64,000 nt of DNA from the NCBI RefSeq assembly GCF_013978595.1, contig NZ_JACDTZ010000002.1, forward strand, positions 407,605 to 471,604, written 5' to 3'. This stretch comes from Corynebacterium haematomassiliense (GTDB lineage: Bacteria > Actinomycetota > Actinomycetes > Mycobacteriales > Mycobacteriaceae). Shown here in pieces: positions 29,674 to 43,553 of this stretch; within the stretch, counting starts at the first letter, position 1; each line of letters opens with the position of its first letter. Under the pieces are notes generated by a model that was not told where the DNA came from, searched no databases, and saw only the letters and a list, made by a program, of their open reading frames with translations. The translations under genes were made by a program, and so were the position numbers.

Positions 29674-30279
29674 ATGGTTACTTCAACCAAGACCCTAAGG
29701 AAATTGTCCACAGCGACCGCAGCCGTCGCGCTCACCGGCGGCCTCTTGGGCGTCGGAACTGCCGACGCCCAGGAGCGTCCCGAAGCCCCCAGCATCGACC
29801 AGTTCGTGCAGATGAGCTCGAACCTGTTCGGTGGCCTCGGCGGCACACCCGCACCCGCACCGGCCCCGGCGCCAGCACCGGAGAACCCGGCTGGCTCCGA
29901 GTTGATCCAGCAGATCCCGGAAGGTGCGGACCACCTCACGGATGATCGCCTCACCGCTGCGCTGGACACCACGCTGCAGGCAAAGAAGAACACCGCCATC
30001 ACCCTGGACTTCCGCGAGAACGGTGTGCTCCACTTGAACGACGGCTGCAACTCCGGCACCGCCAAGTACCAGATCGACAACACCGGTGCGCTGCACCTCA
30101 GCGACTTCACTGAGACCAAGATGGCGTGCGAGCCGGGTGCGCAGAAGGACGCCGACGACCTGAAGATGGTCCTGCAGACCAACCCGCAGCTGTTCCAGCT
30201 CGACGCGTCCACCCTGTTCCTGTCGGGCCAGGGCCACGGCATTGAGCTCCAAAAGATGCACGGCCGCGACTACCAGTAA
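29674..30279 (+). CDS. Secreted META-domain (HslJ-like) protein 2
   Basis: 201 residues, a paralogue of the gene just upstream. Both share a signal peptide of the same style (LSTATAAVALTGGLLGVGTADAQ, split LSTATAAVALTGG / LLGVGTADAQ) and the core LNDGCNSGTAKYQIDNTG followed by a Cys and ...DDLKMVLQTNP. This copy has an extra Pro/Ala repeat linker ([10 protein letters not shown], about 52-63) between the signal peptide and the domain. The tandem arrangement suggests duplication and divergence. Function unknown. Confidence 0.75.
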   Translation: MVTSTKTLRKLSTATAAVALTGGLLGVGTADAQERPEAPSIDQFVQMSSNLFGGLGGTPAPAPAPAPAPENPAGSELIQQIPEGADHLTDDRLTAALDTTLQAKKNTAITLDFRENGVLHLNDGCNSGTAKYQIDNTGALHLSDFTETKMACEPGAQKDADDLKMVLQTNPQLFQLDASTLFLSGQGHGIELQKMHGRDYQ

Positions 30280-30291
30280 CTTCTGCCCGAG

Positions 30292-30339
30292 CAACGCGAA
30301 AGCCCCAGGCCGCAACGGCGGTCTGGGGCTTTCGCGTTG
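30292..30339. terminator. Bidirectional terminator between convergent genes
   Basis: A 17-bp perfect stem CAACGCGAAAGCCCCAG / CTGGGGCTTTCGCGTTG separates the META gene from the CoA-transferase operon read toward it. A-rich and T-rich stem ends allow function on both strands. Confidence 0.85.
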
Positions 30340-30354
30340 TCTTAAGGGTGCGCC

Positions 30355-30993
30355 TTACACGGCAACCTCGAACGGGGCCTCGGTGGCCTCGCGGACGGAC
30401 TCGACGGTCTCGCCAGGCGCGACCTCCGTCAGGGTCAGGCCCTGCTTCTCGTCCACGGTGAACACGGCCAGGTTGGTGATGATCTGGTCCACGCACTTCG
30501 CGCCAGTCAGCGGCAGGCGGCACTCCGGCAGGACCTTCGAGGCGCCCTTCTTCGTGGTGTGCTCCATGAGCAGGATGACCTTCTTGGCGCCGTGCACCAG
30601 GTCCATCGCGCCGCCCATGCCCTTGACCATCTTGCCCGGGATCATCCAGTTGGCCAGGTCGCCGTACTGGGAGACCTCCATGGCGCCGAGCACGGCGACG
30701 TCGATGGCGCGGGAGCGGATCATGCCAAACGACGTCGAGGAGCCGAAGAAGGACCCGCCCGGCGCCACCGTGATGGTTTCCTTGCCGGCGTTAATCAGCT
30801 CCGGGTCGACGGCGTCGTCGGTGGGGTAGGGGCCCACGCCGAGGATGCCGTTTTCGGAGTGGAGCACCACCTCCACGTCCTTGGGAAGGTAGCCCGGGAT
30901 GAGGGTGGGCATGCCGATGCCCAGGTTGACGTACTGGCCGTTTTCCAGCTCCTGGGCTGCACGCGCGGCCATTTCTTGCCTGGTCCAAGCCAT
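30355..30993 (-). CDS. pcaJ: 3-oxoacid CoA-transferase subunit B
   Basis: 212 residues of the family I CoA-transferase beta chain, with catalytic Glu47 in SENGILG and the [16 protein letters not shown] segment. With subunit A it transfers CoA from succinyl-CoA to a 3-oxoacid, either 3-oxoadipate (PcaIJ) or acetoacetate (ScoAB). The adjacent IclR regulator and thiolase favour the beta-ketoadipate assignment, but no upstream pca genes are present in the window. Its start overlaps the subunit A stop by one base, so they are coupled. Confidence 0.88.
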   Translation of the reverse strand: MAWTRQEMAARAAQELENGQYVNLGIGMPTLIPGYLPKDVEVVLHSENGILGVGPYPTDDAVDPELINAGKETITVAPGGSFFGSSTSFGMIRSRAIDVAVLGAMEVSQYGDLANWMIPGKMVKGMGGAMDLVHGAKKVILLMEHTTKKGASKVLPECRLPLTGAKCVDQIITNLAVFTVDEKQGLTLTEVAPGETVESVREATEAPFEVAV

Positions 30994-31736
30994 TACTCAC
31001 TCACCGTCCTAAATTCGATTCCGGTCTCCTGCGGGCCTACTTCCACCACGCGGTCGACGTAGATGCCGGGCAGGTTCACCTCGGCCGCGGGGATCTCGTC
31101 CACCACTTCCTCCGCCTGCACGATCGTGATCTTGCCGGCCACGGCAGCGTCGGGGTTGAAGTTCTGCGCGGTTTTGGAGAAGACGAGGTTGCCAAAGCGG
31201 TCCGCTTTGTGCGCGTGCACGAATGCGAAATCCGGTGTCAGCGCGGTTTCCATGACGTACTGCTCGCCGTTGAACTCGCGCAGTTCCTTCGGGCGGGAGT
31301 ACTCGGCGATGGTGCCATCCGGGTTGTAGCGGGTGGGGATTTCCCCGGTGGCCAGCGGGGTGCCCACGCCGGCTTTGGTGTAGAACGCGGGGATGCCTGC
31401 GCCGCCGGCGCGCAAGCGTTCTGCCAGGGTGCCCTGCGGGGTGAACTCGACGGTGAGCTCACCCTCTAAGTACTGGCGCGCGTACTCCTTGTTTGTGCCC
31501 AGGTAGGAGCCGATGGAGCGGGAGATCCGCTTGTCCGCCAGCAGCAGGCCAAGGCCGAAGCCGTCTGTGCCCAGGTTGTTGGAAATGATCGTGAGATCGC
31601 CGGCACCTTGGGCGCGCAGGGCGTCGATGAGCCGGGCGGGGATGCCCACCAGCCCGAAGCCGCCCACGGCGATGGAGGCGCCGTCCGGGATGTCGGCGAC
31701 CGCCTCCTCCGCTGAAGAAACCACCTTGTTAATCAT
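30993..31736 (-). CDS. pcaI: 3-oxoacid CoA-transferase subunit A
   Basis: 247 residues of the family I CoA-transferase alpha chain: [19 protein letters not shown] near the start, [24 protein letters not shown] ([15 protein letters not shown] then GAGIPAFYT) in the middle. It forms the enzyme with subunit B, encoded directly after it. Its start lies 75 bp from the divergent IclR gene, and the intergenic region carries two operator-like palindromes. Substrate is 3-oxoadipate or acetoacetate. Confidence 0.88.
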   Translation of the reverse strand: MINKVVSSAEEAVADIPDGASIAVGGFGLVGIPARLIDALRAQGAGDLTIISNNLGTDGFGLGLLLADKRISRSIGSYLGTNKEYARQYLEGELTVEFTPQGTLAERLRAGGAGIPAFYTKAGVGTPLATGEIPTRYNPDGTIAEYSRPKELREFNGEQYVMETALTPDFAFVHAHKADRFGNLVFSKTAQNFNPDAAVAGKITIVQAEEVVDEIPAAEVNLPGIYVDRVVEVGPQETGIEFRTVSE

Positions 31737-31752
31737 GTGCGCATAGTAACTG

Positions 31753-31771
31753 TTGTTCGGTTACTGCACAA
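31753..31771. promoter_or_regulatory. Operator TTGTTCG-N5-TGCACAA at the IclR / CoA-transferase promoter
   Basis: TTGTTCGGTTACTGCACAA matches the operator at 17994-18012 at all but one position outside the five-base spacer. It lies in the 75-bp gap between pcaI and the IclR gene, as expected for autoregulation by an IclR protein. Confidence 0.7.
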
Positions 31772-31773
31772 GG

Positions 31774-31788
31774 GTTCACAAAGCGAAC
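31774..31788. promoter_or_regulatory. Second operator-like site GTTCA-N5-CGAAC
   Basis: GTTCACAAAGCGAAC, 19 bp centre-to-centre from the first site, has the same GTTCR-N5-CGAAC form as the palindrome at 12108-12122. The tandem arrangement fits cooperative binding of an IclR tetramer. Confidence 0.5.
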
Positions 31789-31811
31789 CTAAATCGACTA
31801 GGATCACACGC

Positions 31812-32597
31812 ATGTCTGGTAGTGATGTGCAACTCGTACAGAGCCTCACTCGGGGTCTGGCGGTCATCCGAGCGTTTAGCGGCGCCCGCCCGCGCCAAAC
31901 GCTTGCCCAGGTCGCAGAATCCACGGGCCTTCCGCGTGCGACGGTGCGCCGGTTCCTGCACACGCTCGTTGCGGAGGGGTACGCCTCCAGCGACGGCACG
32001 GTTTTCTGGCTCACCCCGAAGACTCTTGAGCTGGGCTTTTCGTACCTGTCCAGCCTGGGGCTTCCGGCGATCGCGCAGCCGCATTTGGATGGTCTGTCGC
32101 GCACGCTCAACGAATCGTGCTCGCTCACCGTCCTCGACGGCTCCGACGTCGTCTACGTCGCCCGCGCCGCCGCGAACCGCATCATGAGCGTCAACATCAC
32201 CATCGGCACGCGCTTTCCTGCTTACGCGACGTCGATGGGCCGCGTGCTGCTCGCCGATCTCCCATCCGCGCAGCTCGACGTCTATCTGGCCGACACCGCA
32301 CTCGAGCCCATCACGCCTGAGACGGTCACCAGCGAGGATGCGCTCAGGCAATTGCTTATCGACGCCCAAAGGCAGGGCTACTGCATCGTCGACCAAGAAC
32401 TCGAGCTGGGCCTGCGCTCCGTGGCGTGCCCGGTCCGCGGCAGCGACGGCAAGGTCGTCGCTTCGGTGAACGTGTCGGCCCATGCAGGGGCCGTGGGGCG
32501 CCGGGAGGTCGTCGATAAGCTGCTGCCCCCGCTTAAGGCGACGGCGAGCGCGATCGAGCGCGACCTGCAAACAACCACTCTGAAGGAGAAATCATGA
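31812..32597 (+). CDS. pcaR: IclR-family transcriptional regulator (PcaR-like)
   Basis: 261 residues: an N-terminal winged helix-turn-helix (about 10-70, TLAQVAESTGLPRATVRRFLHTL, cited as AESTGLPRATVRRFL) and the C-terminal IclR effector domain with GTRFPAYATSMGRVLLA and QELELGLRSVACPV. Members of this subgroup control aromatic-acid and beta-ketoadipate genes in response to pathway intermediates. The ATG at 31812 starts a normal IclR N-terminus. The longer frame upstream crosses the operator region. It overlaps the thiolase start by four bases (ATGA). The same operator type occurs in the oxygenase block, so its regulon may include those genes. Confidence 0.88.
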   Translation: MSGSDVQLVQSLTRGLAVIRAFSGARPRQTLAQVAESTGLPRATVRRFLHTLVAEGYASSDGTVFWLTPKTLELGFSYLSSLGLPAIAQPHLDGLSRTLNESCSLTVLDGSDVVYVARAAANRIMSVNITIGTRFPAYATSMGRVLLADLPSAQLDVYLADTALEPITPETVTSEDALRQLLIDAQRQGYCIVDQELELGLRSVACPVRGSDGKVVASVNVSAHAGAVGRREVVDKLLPPLKATASAIERDLQTTTLKEKS

Positions 32598-33814
32598 GCG
32601 ACCCGAAAGATATTGTCATCTGCAACCCCAAACGCACCGCGGTGGGGCGCTACGGCGGCGCATTCGTCGGCGTGCCGGTGCAGGAGCTGGCCGAGACCGT
32701 GGTCAAGGCCGTGATCGAGGATGCCGGGATCTCCGGCGAGGTGATTGACGACATCATCCTTGGCCAGGCCTCGCCGAACGGTGCGGCACCCGCGCTGGGG
32801 CGCGTCGTCGGACTCGACGCGGAACTGGGCGTGGACGTGCCCGGCATGCAGCTGGACCGCCGCTGCGGCTCCGGGCTGCAAGCGATCGCCACCGCCGCGG
32901 CGCACGTGGCCGCCGGTGCCGCCGACCTGATTGTCGCCGGCGGCGCGGAATCCATGTCCAACACCGAGTACACCGTGGACGGCAAGATCCGCTGGGGCGC
33001 GAAGGGCGGAACCATGGAGCTGAAGGACCGCCTGCAGGAAGGCCGCGAGCAGGCGGGCGGCAAGCACCACCCGATCCCGGGCGGAATGATTGAGACCGCG
33101 GAGAACCTGCGCGAGGAGTACTCCATCGAGCGCGGACGCCAGGACAAGCTGGCGGTGGCGTCGCACGCGCGCGCGGCGGCGGCGCAGGAGGCCGGCGATT
33201 TTGACGCGGAGATCGTGCCGGTGTCGGTGCCGCAGCGCAAGGGTGACCCGGTGGTGGTGGACAAGGACGAGCACATTCGCCCCGGCACCTCCGAGGAGTC
33301 ACTGGCGAAGCTGCGGCCGGTGATGGGCAAGTCCCTGGAGGGTGCCACGGTGACCGCCGGCAACGCCTCGGGACAGAACGACGGGGCCGCCGCGATGATC
33401 GTGACCACCCGCGCCAAGGCCGAGGAGCTGGGCCTGGACCCCTACGCCGTGCTGCGCGGCTGGGCCGTGGCGGGCGTGGCGCCGGAGACCATGGGCATCG
33501 GGCCTGTCGACGCCACGACAAAGGGGTTCGACCGCCTCGGCCTGACCTTCGACGACATCGACCTGATCGAGCTGAACGAGGCGTTTGCCGCCCAGGCGCT
33601 CGCGGTGCTGGACGCGTGGGGTATCTCCGAGGACGACCCGCGCGTGAACCCGGTGGGCTCCGGCATCTCGCTGGGCCACCCGGTGGGTGCGACCGGCGCG
33701 CGCATGGTCGTCACCGCCGCGCATCGGATGCGCCGTACCGACGCCCAGCGCGCGCTGGTGACCATGTGCATCGGCGGTGGTCAGGGCCTTGCCGCGGTAA
33801 TTGAGAGGGCTTAG
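32594..33814 (+). CDS. pcaF: Thiolase, beta-ketoadipyl-CoA / acetyl-CoA acyltransferase
   Basis: 406 residues with thiolase active-site residues: nucleophilic Cys91 in DRRCGSGLQAI, NEAFAAQAL, the His of GHPVGATGAR and the second Cys of CIGGGQG. It cleaves a 3-oxoacyl-CoA to acetyl-CoA plus a shortened acyl-CoA (succinyl-CoA if the substrate is 3-oxoadipyl-CoA). Translationally coupled to the IclR gene and opposite the CoA-transferase genes, it completes the two-step CoA module. Another thiolase specificity cannot be ruled out. Confidence 0.9.
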   Translation: MSDPKDIVICNPKRTAVGRYGGAFVGVPVQELAETVVKAVIEDAGISGEVIDDIILGQASPNGAAPALGRVVGLDAELGVDVPGMQLDRRCGSGLQAIATAAAHVAAGAADLIVAGGAESMSNTEYTVDGKIRWGAKGGTMELKDRLQEGREQAGGKHHPIPGGMIETAENLREEYSIERGRQDKLAVASHARAAAAQEAGDFDAEIVPVSVPQRKGDPVVVDKDEHIRPGTSEESLAKLRPVMGKSLEGATVTAGNASGQNDGAAAMIVTTRAKAEELGLDPYAVLRGWAVAGVAPETMGIGPVDATTKGFDRLGLTFDDIDLIELNEAFAAQALAVLDAWGISEDDPRVNPVGSGISLGHPVGATGARMVVTAAHRMRRTDAQRALVTMCIGGGQGLAAVIERA

Positions 33815-33838
33815 AGTGGGGCGGGTTTGGCGCCGAAG

Positions 33839-33877
33839 TTTGGTTAGCCTAAGGTGGGTCAGGTAACCCTTACCTTA
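33839..33877 (+). promoter_or_regulatory. Two tandem DtxR iron boxes
   Basis: Two adjacent 19-bp sites, 33839-33857 (TTTGGTTAGCCTAAGGTGG) and 33859-33877 (TCAGGTAACCCTTACCTTA), each match about 14 of 19 positions of the DtxR consensus TTAGGTTAGCCTAACCTAA. Their centres are 20 bp apart, two helical turns. They sit 23 bp before the start of the iron-siderophore operon, so repression by DtxR with Fe2+ is expected. Confidence 0.75.
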
Positions 33878-33899
33878 TGAACTGAACGGAAGGACGACC

Positions 33900-34937
33900 G
33901 TGACCCGTTTCTCGCGTACCTCTCTCATCGCCCTCGCGGCCGCCGGTGCCCTCACACTGGGCGCGTGCTCCACCCCGGAGACTGAAACCAGCACGGATGC
34001 CGCCGCTGGTTCGGAAACGGCGGCGACCGGAGGGGCGTCGACAAGCAATGATGCTTCCGACGGCACTGTGACCGTCACCGACAACTACGGCGAGAAGACC
34101 GTGCCCAGCCCGCCGAAGCGCGTGGTCGCCCTGGATAACCGCTCCTTCGAGCTGCTGGATTCCTGGGGCATTAAGCCGGTCGCCGCGGCGCGTCAGCTTG
34201 TGCCCAACTCGATTCCGGGCATCGCGGACGACGAGGACATCATCGACATCGGCAACCACCGCGAGCCGAACCTGGAGGCCATCGTCGCCGCCGATCCGGA
34301 CGTAATCGTCTCCGGCCAGCGCTTCGAGCAGTTCGACCAGGACATTGAAAAGCTGGTCCCGGACGCCACGCTGCTGGACTTCGAGCCGCGCGACGGCGAG
34401 CCGTTCGACCGCGAGCTGATCCGCCAGACCCTGGAGCTGGGCGATGTCTTTGGCAAGCAGGCCGAGGCAGAGCAGGCAGTTCAGGAGTTTACCGAGGCTG
34501 TCCAGCGCGCCCGCAACGCCTACGCCCCGGAACAGAAGGTCATGGCGCTGAACGTCTCCGGCGGCGAGATCGGCTACGTCGCCCCGGGCGTGGGCCGCGT
34601 GTGGGGCCCGCTGTTCGACCTGATTGGTTTCACCCCGGCGCTCGAGGTGGCGAACGCTTCCGACGACCACCAGGGCGACGACATCTCAGTCGAGGCCATC
34701 GCCAGCGCCAACCCTGACTGGCTGCTTGTGCTGGACCGCGACGCAGGCGTGAAGTCCATCACCGACTCCCCGGAGGCGCTGTCCGTGATCAACGACTCCG
34801 CACCGCTGAAGAACGTCACCGCAGTGAAGGACGGCCACGTCTACGTCGCCCCGGCGGACACCTACACCAACGAGTCCATCTACACCTACACCGAGATTCT
34901 CAACCAGATCTCCGAGCAGCTCGAGGCCGCCAAGTAG
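33900..34937 (+). CDS. Iron-siderophore ABC transporter, substrate-binding lipoprotein
   Basis: 345 residues. The signal peptide ends in lipobox LGAC (Cys23), followed by a Ser/Thr/Glu-rich linker and a class III periplasmic-binding fold (RVVALDNRSFELLDSWGIKPV; VSGGEIGYV; VYVAPADTY). It resembles FatB/CeuA binding proteins for catechol-type siderophores. The start is GTG at 33900, after GGAAGGA. First gene of a four-gene operon with two permeases and an ATPase, behind tandem DtxR boxes. Confidence 0.92.
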   Translation: MTRFSRTSLIALAAAGALTLGACSTPETETSTDAAAGSETAATGGASTSNDASDGTVTVTDNYGEKTVPSPPKRVVALDNRSFELLDSWGIKPVAAARQLVPNSIPGIADDEDIIDIGNHREPNLEAIVAADPDVIVSGQRFEQFDQDIEKLVPDATLLDFEPRDGEPFDRELIRQTLELGDVFGKQAEAEQAVQEFTEAVQRARNAYAPEQKVMALNVSGGEIGYVAPGVGRVWGPLFDLIGFTPALEVANASDDHQGDDISVEAIASANPDWLLVLDRDAGVKSITDSPEALSVINDSAPLKNVTAVKDGHVYVAPADTYTNESIYTYTEILNQISEQLEAAK

Positions 34938-34947
34938 TCTGTCTTCG

Positions 34948-35922
34948 ATGACTGATACAACGACCACCACCCGCCCCAAGCTTCTGGACTGGAAGCTCGG
35001 GGCGGGGGTCGTCCTTGTTTTAGCCCTGCTTACCGCGTCGCTGATGGTGGGGCAGTACGACATCCTGGGCACCGAGGACGGCTGGGAAATGTTCCGCGCC
35101 ACCCGCGTGCCGCGCACGATCGCGCTGGTGCTCGCGGGTGCGGCGATGGCGATGAGCGGGCTGATCATGCAGATGCTCACCCAGAACCGCTTCGTCGAAC
35201 CCACCACCACCGGCACCACCGAGTGGGCCGGGCTGGGGCTGCTCGCGTCGTTTTTGCTGTTCCCGGACGGCTCCGTGATGACGCGCATGCTGCTCGCCGT
35301 CGGCGCCGCCTTCATCGGCACCATGGTGTTCTTCGCGTTCCTGCGGCGCGTGACGTTGCGCTCCAGCCTGGTGGTGCCCATCGTTGGCATCATGCTCGGC
35401 GCGGTGGTCAGCGCGGTGTCCACCTTCATCGCGCTGCAGACTGACCTGTTGCAGTCGCTCGGGGTTTGGTTCGCCGGCTCGTTCACCAGCGTGATCGCCG
35501 GCCAGTACGAGATCCTCTGGGTCGTGCTGCTCGTGGTCGTCGCCGTGTTCTTCTACGCCGACCGCCTCACCGCCGCCGGTTTGGGCGAGGACATCGCCAC
35601 CAACATCGGCCTGAACTACAACCGCATCGTGCTCGTGGGCACCAGCCTCGTCGCGGTGGCCACCGGCGTGGTCACGGTTGTCGTGGGCAACCTCCCATTC
35701 CTCGGGCTCATCGTCCCCAACATCGTGAGCATGCTGCGTGGCGACGACCTCCGGTCCAACCTGCCCTGGGTCTGCCTCACCGGCATCGGGGTGGTCACAC
35801 TGTGCGACCTGCTCGGACGCATCGTCATCGCGCCGTTCGAGATGCCGGTGTCCGTGATCCTCGGCGTGGTTGGCGCCGCCGTGTTTATCGCGTTGATTGT
35901 GAGGCGGGGTAAGAATGCGTGA
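34948..35922 (+). CDS. Iron-siderophore ABC transporter permease 1 (FecCD family)
   Basis: 324 residues, nine to ten membrane segments, FecCD family: RVPRTIALVLAGAAMAMSGLIMQ near residue 50-73 (cited as VPRTIALVLAGAAMAMSG) and the cytoplasmic NLPFLGLIVPNIVSMLRG loop that contacts the ATPase. It starts 10 bp after the binding-protein gene and overlaps the second permease by eight bases. It forms a heterodimeric channel with the next gene product. Confidence 0.92.
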   Translation: MTDTTTTTRPKLLDWKLGAGVVLVLALLTASLMVGQYDILGTEDGWEMFRATRVPRTIALVLAGAAMAMSGLIMQMLTQNRFVEPTTTGTTEWAGLGLLASFLLFPDGSVMTRMLLAVGAAFIGTMVFFAFLRRVTLRSSLVVPIVGIMLGAVVSAVSTFIALQTDLLQSLGVWFAGSFTSVIAGQYEILWVVLLVVVAVFFYADRLTAAGLGEDIATNIGLNYNRIVLVGTSLVAVATGVVTVVVGNLPFLGLIVPNIVSMLRGDDLRSNLPWVCLTGIGVVTLCDLLGRIVIAPFEMPVSVILGVVGAAVFIALIVRRGKNA

Positions 35923-36928
35923 GGTAATGCGCGAGGTCGGGGCGTTCCAAACGTCGAAAAGCAAACGGCGCTACTGGCTCGTTGTAGGCGCGCTGGTGGT
36001 GGCCGCGCTGCTGTTCACCGCAGGCCTGCTGTCGTGGGGAAACCCCATGGAGTTCGGCACCCGCGGCTACTGGCTGATCGCGGAGCGCCGCATGAACTCC
36101 GTCATTGCGATGGCGGTGGTGGCGGTCTGCCAGGCCGTGGCGACAGTGGCATTCCAGACGGTGACCAACAACCGCATCATCACCCCGTCCATCATGGGGT
36201 TCGAGTCGCTGTACGTGGCCATTCACACCTCAACCGTGTACTTCCTCGGCGCCGCGGGGCTGAATAACGCCCGCACGCTGGAGATGTTCGTGGTCCAGCT
36301 CGTGCTCATGGTGGGGCTGAGTTTGATCCTGTACACGTGGCTGCTCGCCGGTGACAACCCGAACATGCACGCCATGCTGCTCGTCGGCATCGTGCTCGGC
36401 GGGGGACTGGGCAGCGTGTCGACGTTCATGCAGCGTCTGCTCACGCCCAGCGAGTTCGACCTGCTCACCGCCCGGCTGTTCGGCTCAGTGAACAACGCGG
36501 ACCCGGCCTACTACCCGCTGGCCGTGCCGCTGGTGCTGGTGGCTGCCGGGTTGATGTACGTGAACTCGCGACGTCTCAACGTGCTCAGCCTGGGCCGCGA
36601 CGTGGCCGTGAACTTGGGCGTGAACCACAAGAAGCACGCGGTGTACACCCTCGTGCTGGTCTCGGTTCTGATGGCGGTGTCCACCGCGCTCGTCGGACCG
36701 ATGACCTTCCTCGGGTTCCTGGTGGCCACACTTGCGTACCAGTTCGCGGACACCTACGACCACCGCTACGTGTTCCCCATGGCGGCGTTGCTCGGCTACT
36801 GCATCCTGGCGGGCGCGTACTTCATCATGAACCACATCTTCTACGCCCAGGGCGTCGTTTCCATCATCATCGAGCTGGTCGGCGGCCTGACGTTCCTCAT
36901 CGTTGTCCTACGGAAGGGGAGACTGTGA
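35915..36928 (+). CDS. Iron-siderophore ABC transporter permease 2 (FecCD family)
   Basis: 337 residues with the same FecCD topology as the preceding gene (ERRMNSVIAMAVVAVCQAVATVAFQ region, cited as NSVIAMAVVAVCQAVATVAF; GPMTFLGFLVATLAYQF coupling loop). Overlaps at both ends with its neighbours (eight bases with permease 1, four bases with the ATPase) show tight translational coupling. The pair corresponds to FatC/FatD or CeuB/CeuC-type permeases. Confidence 0.92.
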   Translation: MREVMREVGAFQTSKSKRRYWLVVGALVVAALLFTAGLLSWGNPMEFGTRGYWLIAERRMNSVIAMAVVAVCQAVATVAFQTVTNNRIITPSIMGFESLYVAIHTSTVYFLGAAGLNNARTLEMFVVQLVLMVGLSLILYTWLLAGDNPNMHAMLLVGIVLGGGLGSVSTFMQRLLTPSEFDLLTARLFGSVNNADPAYYPLAVPLVLVAAGLMYVNSRRLNVLSLGRDVAVNLGVNHKKHAVYTLVLVSVLMAVSTALVGPMTFLGFLVATLAYQFADTYDHRYVFPMAALLGYCILAGAYFIMNHIFYAQGVVSIIIELVGGLTFLIVVLRKGRL

Positions 36929-37680
36929 TCGAGCTCAACGAGGTGAGCAAGGCCTACGGCGACGACACCGCCATCGGGCCGGTCTCGCTGCAAATCCCGG
37001 CGGGCGGCATCACCGCGTTGGTGGGGCCGAACGGCGCCGGCAAGTCGACGCTTCTGACCATGATCGGCAGGCTCTTGGCGCTGGATTCCGGCTCCGTGCA
37101 CATCGGGCAAATGGACGTTACCTCCTCCAACCCGAAGGACCTGGCCAAAGTGGTCTCCATCCTGCGGCAGGAAAACCACTTTGTCACGCGCCTGACCGTG
37201 CGGCAGCTCGTGGGCTTCGGCCGCTTCCCGTACTCGGGCGGACGCCTGACCGAGGCGGATGAGGAGATCATCTCCCGCTACATCGACTTCTTCGGCCTGC
37301 GCGAACTCGAGCACCGCTACCTGGACCAGCTTTCCGGCGGCCAGCGCCAGCGCGCATACGTCGCCATGGTGCTTTGCCAGGAAACGGACTACGTGCTTCT
37401 CGACGAGCCCCTGAACAACCTGGACATCTCCCACTCCGTGGAAATGATGCAGCACCTGCACTCCGCGGCCCGCGAATTCGGCCGGACCATCGTCATCGTG
37501 CTGCACGACATCAATTTCGCGGCCCGTTACGCGGACTACATCTGCGCAGCGAAGGACGGGCAGGTCTTCGCCTTCGGCACCGTGGAGGAGATCATGCGCG
37601 ACGACTTGCTCACCGAGATCTTCAATACCCCGGTGCAAGTGATCGATGGCCCGCATGGGCCGATTGCTGCGTACCACTAA
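36925..37680 (+). CDS. Iron-siderophore ABC transporter ATP-binding protein
   Basis: 251 residues. Walker A GPNGAGKST, Q-loop RQENHFVTRLTV, signature LSGGQRQRAYVAM, Walker B YVLLDEPLNNLD and switch His in LHDINFAARY. It powers the FecCD permease pair. The start is GTG at 36925, overlapping the permease stop (GTGA). Last gene of the operon. The next 580 bp lead into the rRNA operon. Confidence 0.94.
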   Translation: MIELNEVSKAYGDDTAIGPVSLQIPAGGITALVGPNGAGKSTLLTMIGRLLALDSGSVHIGQMDVTSSNPKDLAKVVSILRQENHFVTRLTVRQLVGFGRFPYSGGRLTEADEEIISRYIDFFGLRELEHRYLDQLSGGQRQRAYVAMVLCQETDYVLLDEPLNNLDISHSVEMMQHLHSAAREFGRTIVIVLHDINFAARYADYICAAKDGQVFAFGTVEEIMRDDLLTEIFNTPVQVIDGPHGPIAAYH

Positions 37681-38261
37681 AAGGGCGGCTGCGCTGCTGA
37701 TTTGTGTGCGTTTTGGCTTCGTGGTTATATATCCATCCGTTGCTTCCGAGCGGTTCGGCCGCTTGGAGGGAATGGTTTAAGTGAATAGGGGTTACGTTCT
37801 GGTTAACCGGGGTTTAACGTGAGTTTGACTTTTGGTTGGTTGGTTGTGTAGCTTCTGACGAAGCCGCTTTTTCCGGCTGGGATCGTTTTTGGTTCTGGTT
37901 GGTGGGTGTGCTGGTGTTGTTTGAGAACTCGATAGTGTGCCAATGTACTTTTGTTGCGTGGGTGTGTTTGCCTGCCTCGTTTTGTGCACTGTGTGGTGTG
38001 CGCCTTTTGTTTGGGTGTGTGCCGGTGGTGGCGTGGTTGAATTCCAATGATGGATCGCGTCATCTGTTTGGTTCGGTGTGCGTGGGGTGTGGTTGAACAT
38101 GTTTCACGTATTTTTTTGGCCAGCCTCCTTTGTGCCCCGTCGGGTTGGGGGTTGGTTGTTGAACCTTTGTAATTTTTGGATTTTGCCAGTCCAGCACTTT
38201 GTGTTGGTTGGTTTGTTTTTGGTTGGGTTTGGGCTTTTCACGGCCTGTTTCTGCTGAAACG
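37681..38261 (+). promoter_or_regulatory. rRNA operon promoter and leader region
   Basis: No gene is seen. The sequence is T- and G-rich on the plus strand, typical of corynebacterial rrn leaders. Candidate promoters by eye are TTGTGT (37702-37707) with TATATA (37726-37731), and TTGACT (37825-37830) with TAGCTT (37849-37854); both are tentative. A leader segment TTTGAGAACTCGATAGTGTG (about 37920-37939) has a related copy in the 16S-23S spacer (GTGAGAACTGTATAGTGGAC, about 40105) and is probably part of antitermination or rRNA processing signals. Confidence 0.5.
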
Positions 38262-43268
<5,007 letters not shown>

Positions 43269-43433
43269 ACGCAATCAGATGATGTGTGAACACCGCGAAA
43301 CAAACACAAGCAAGAGCAACATGCTCCGCGTCCACTGTGCAGTCACTGACACAACACACCAACCCGAAGAAGTGGTTGGCCGACAATAACTGCATACACG
43401 TTGCCGAACGCAACCTGATGCGCCCCCATAGGT

Positions 43434-43553
43434 GTGTCGGTGGTTGATGGCGGCGGGGAAACGCCCGGTCCCATTCCGAACCCGGAAGCTAAGCCCGCCC
43501 GCGCCGATGGTCCTGCCCCCGGGGGGGAGGGGGAGAGTAGGTTCCCGCCGACC
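43434..43553 (+). rRNA. 5S ribosomal RNA
   Basis: About 120 bases. Closing helix GTCGGTGG near the 5' end pairs with CCGCCGAC near the 3' end. The conserved CGAACCCGGAAGCTAAGCC segment is at about 43476. It is placed 165 bp after 23S in the operon order 16S-23S-5S. Confidence 0.93.

Noticed and set aside
38094..38110. parS-like sequence TGTTTCACGT before 16S
   Set aside because: Only the first half matches TGTTTCACGTGAAACA; the second half is T-rich and not complementary.
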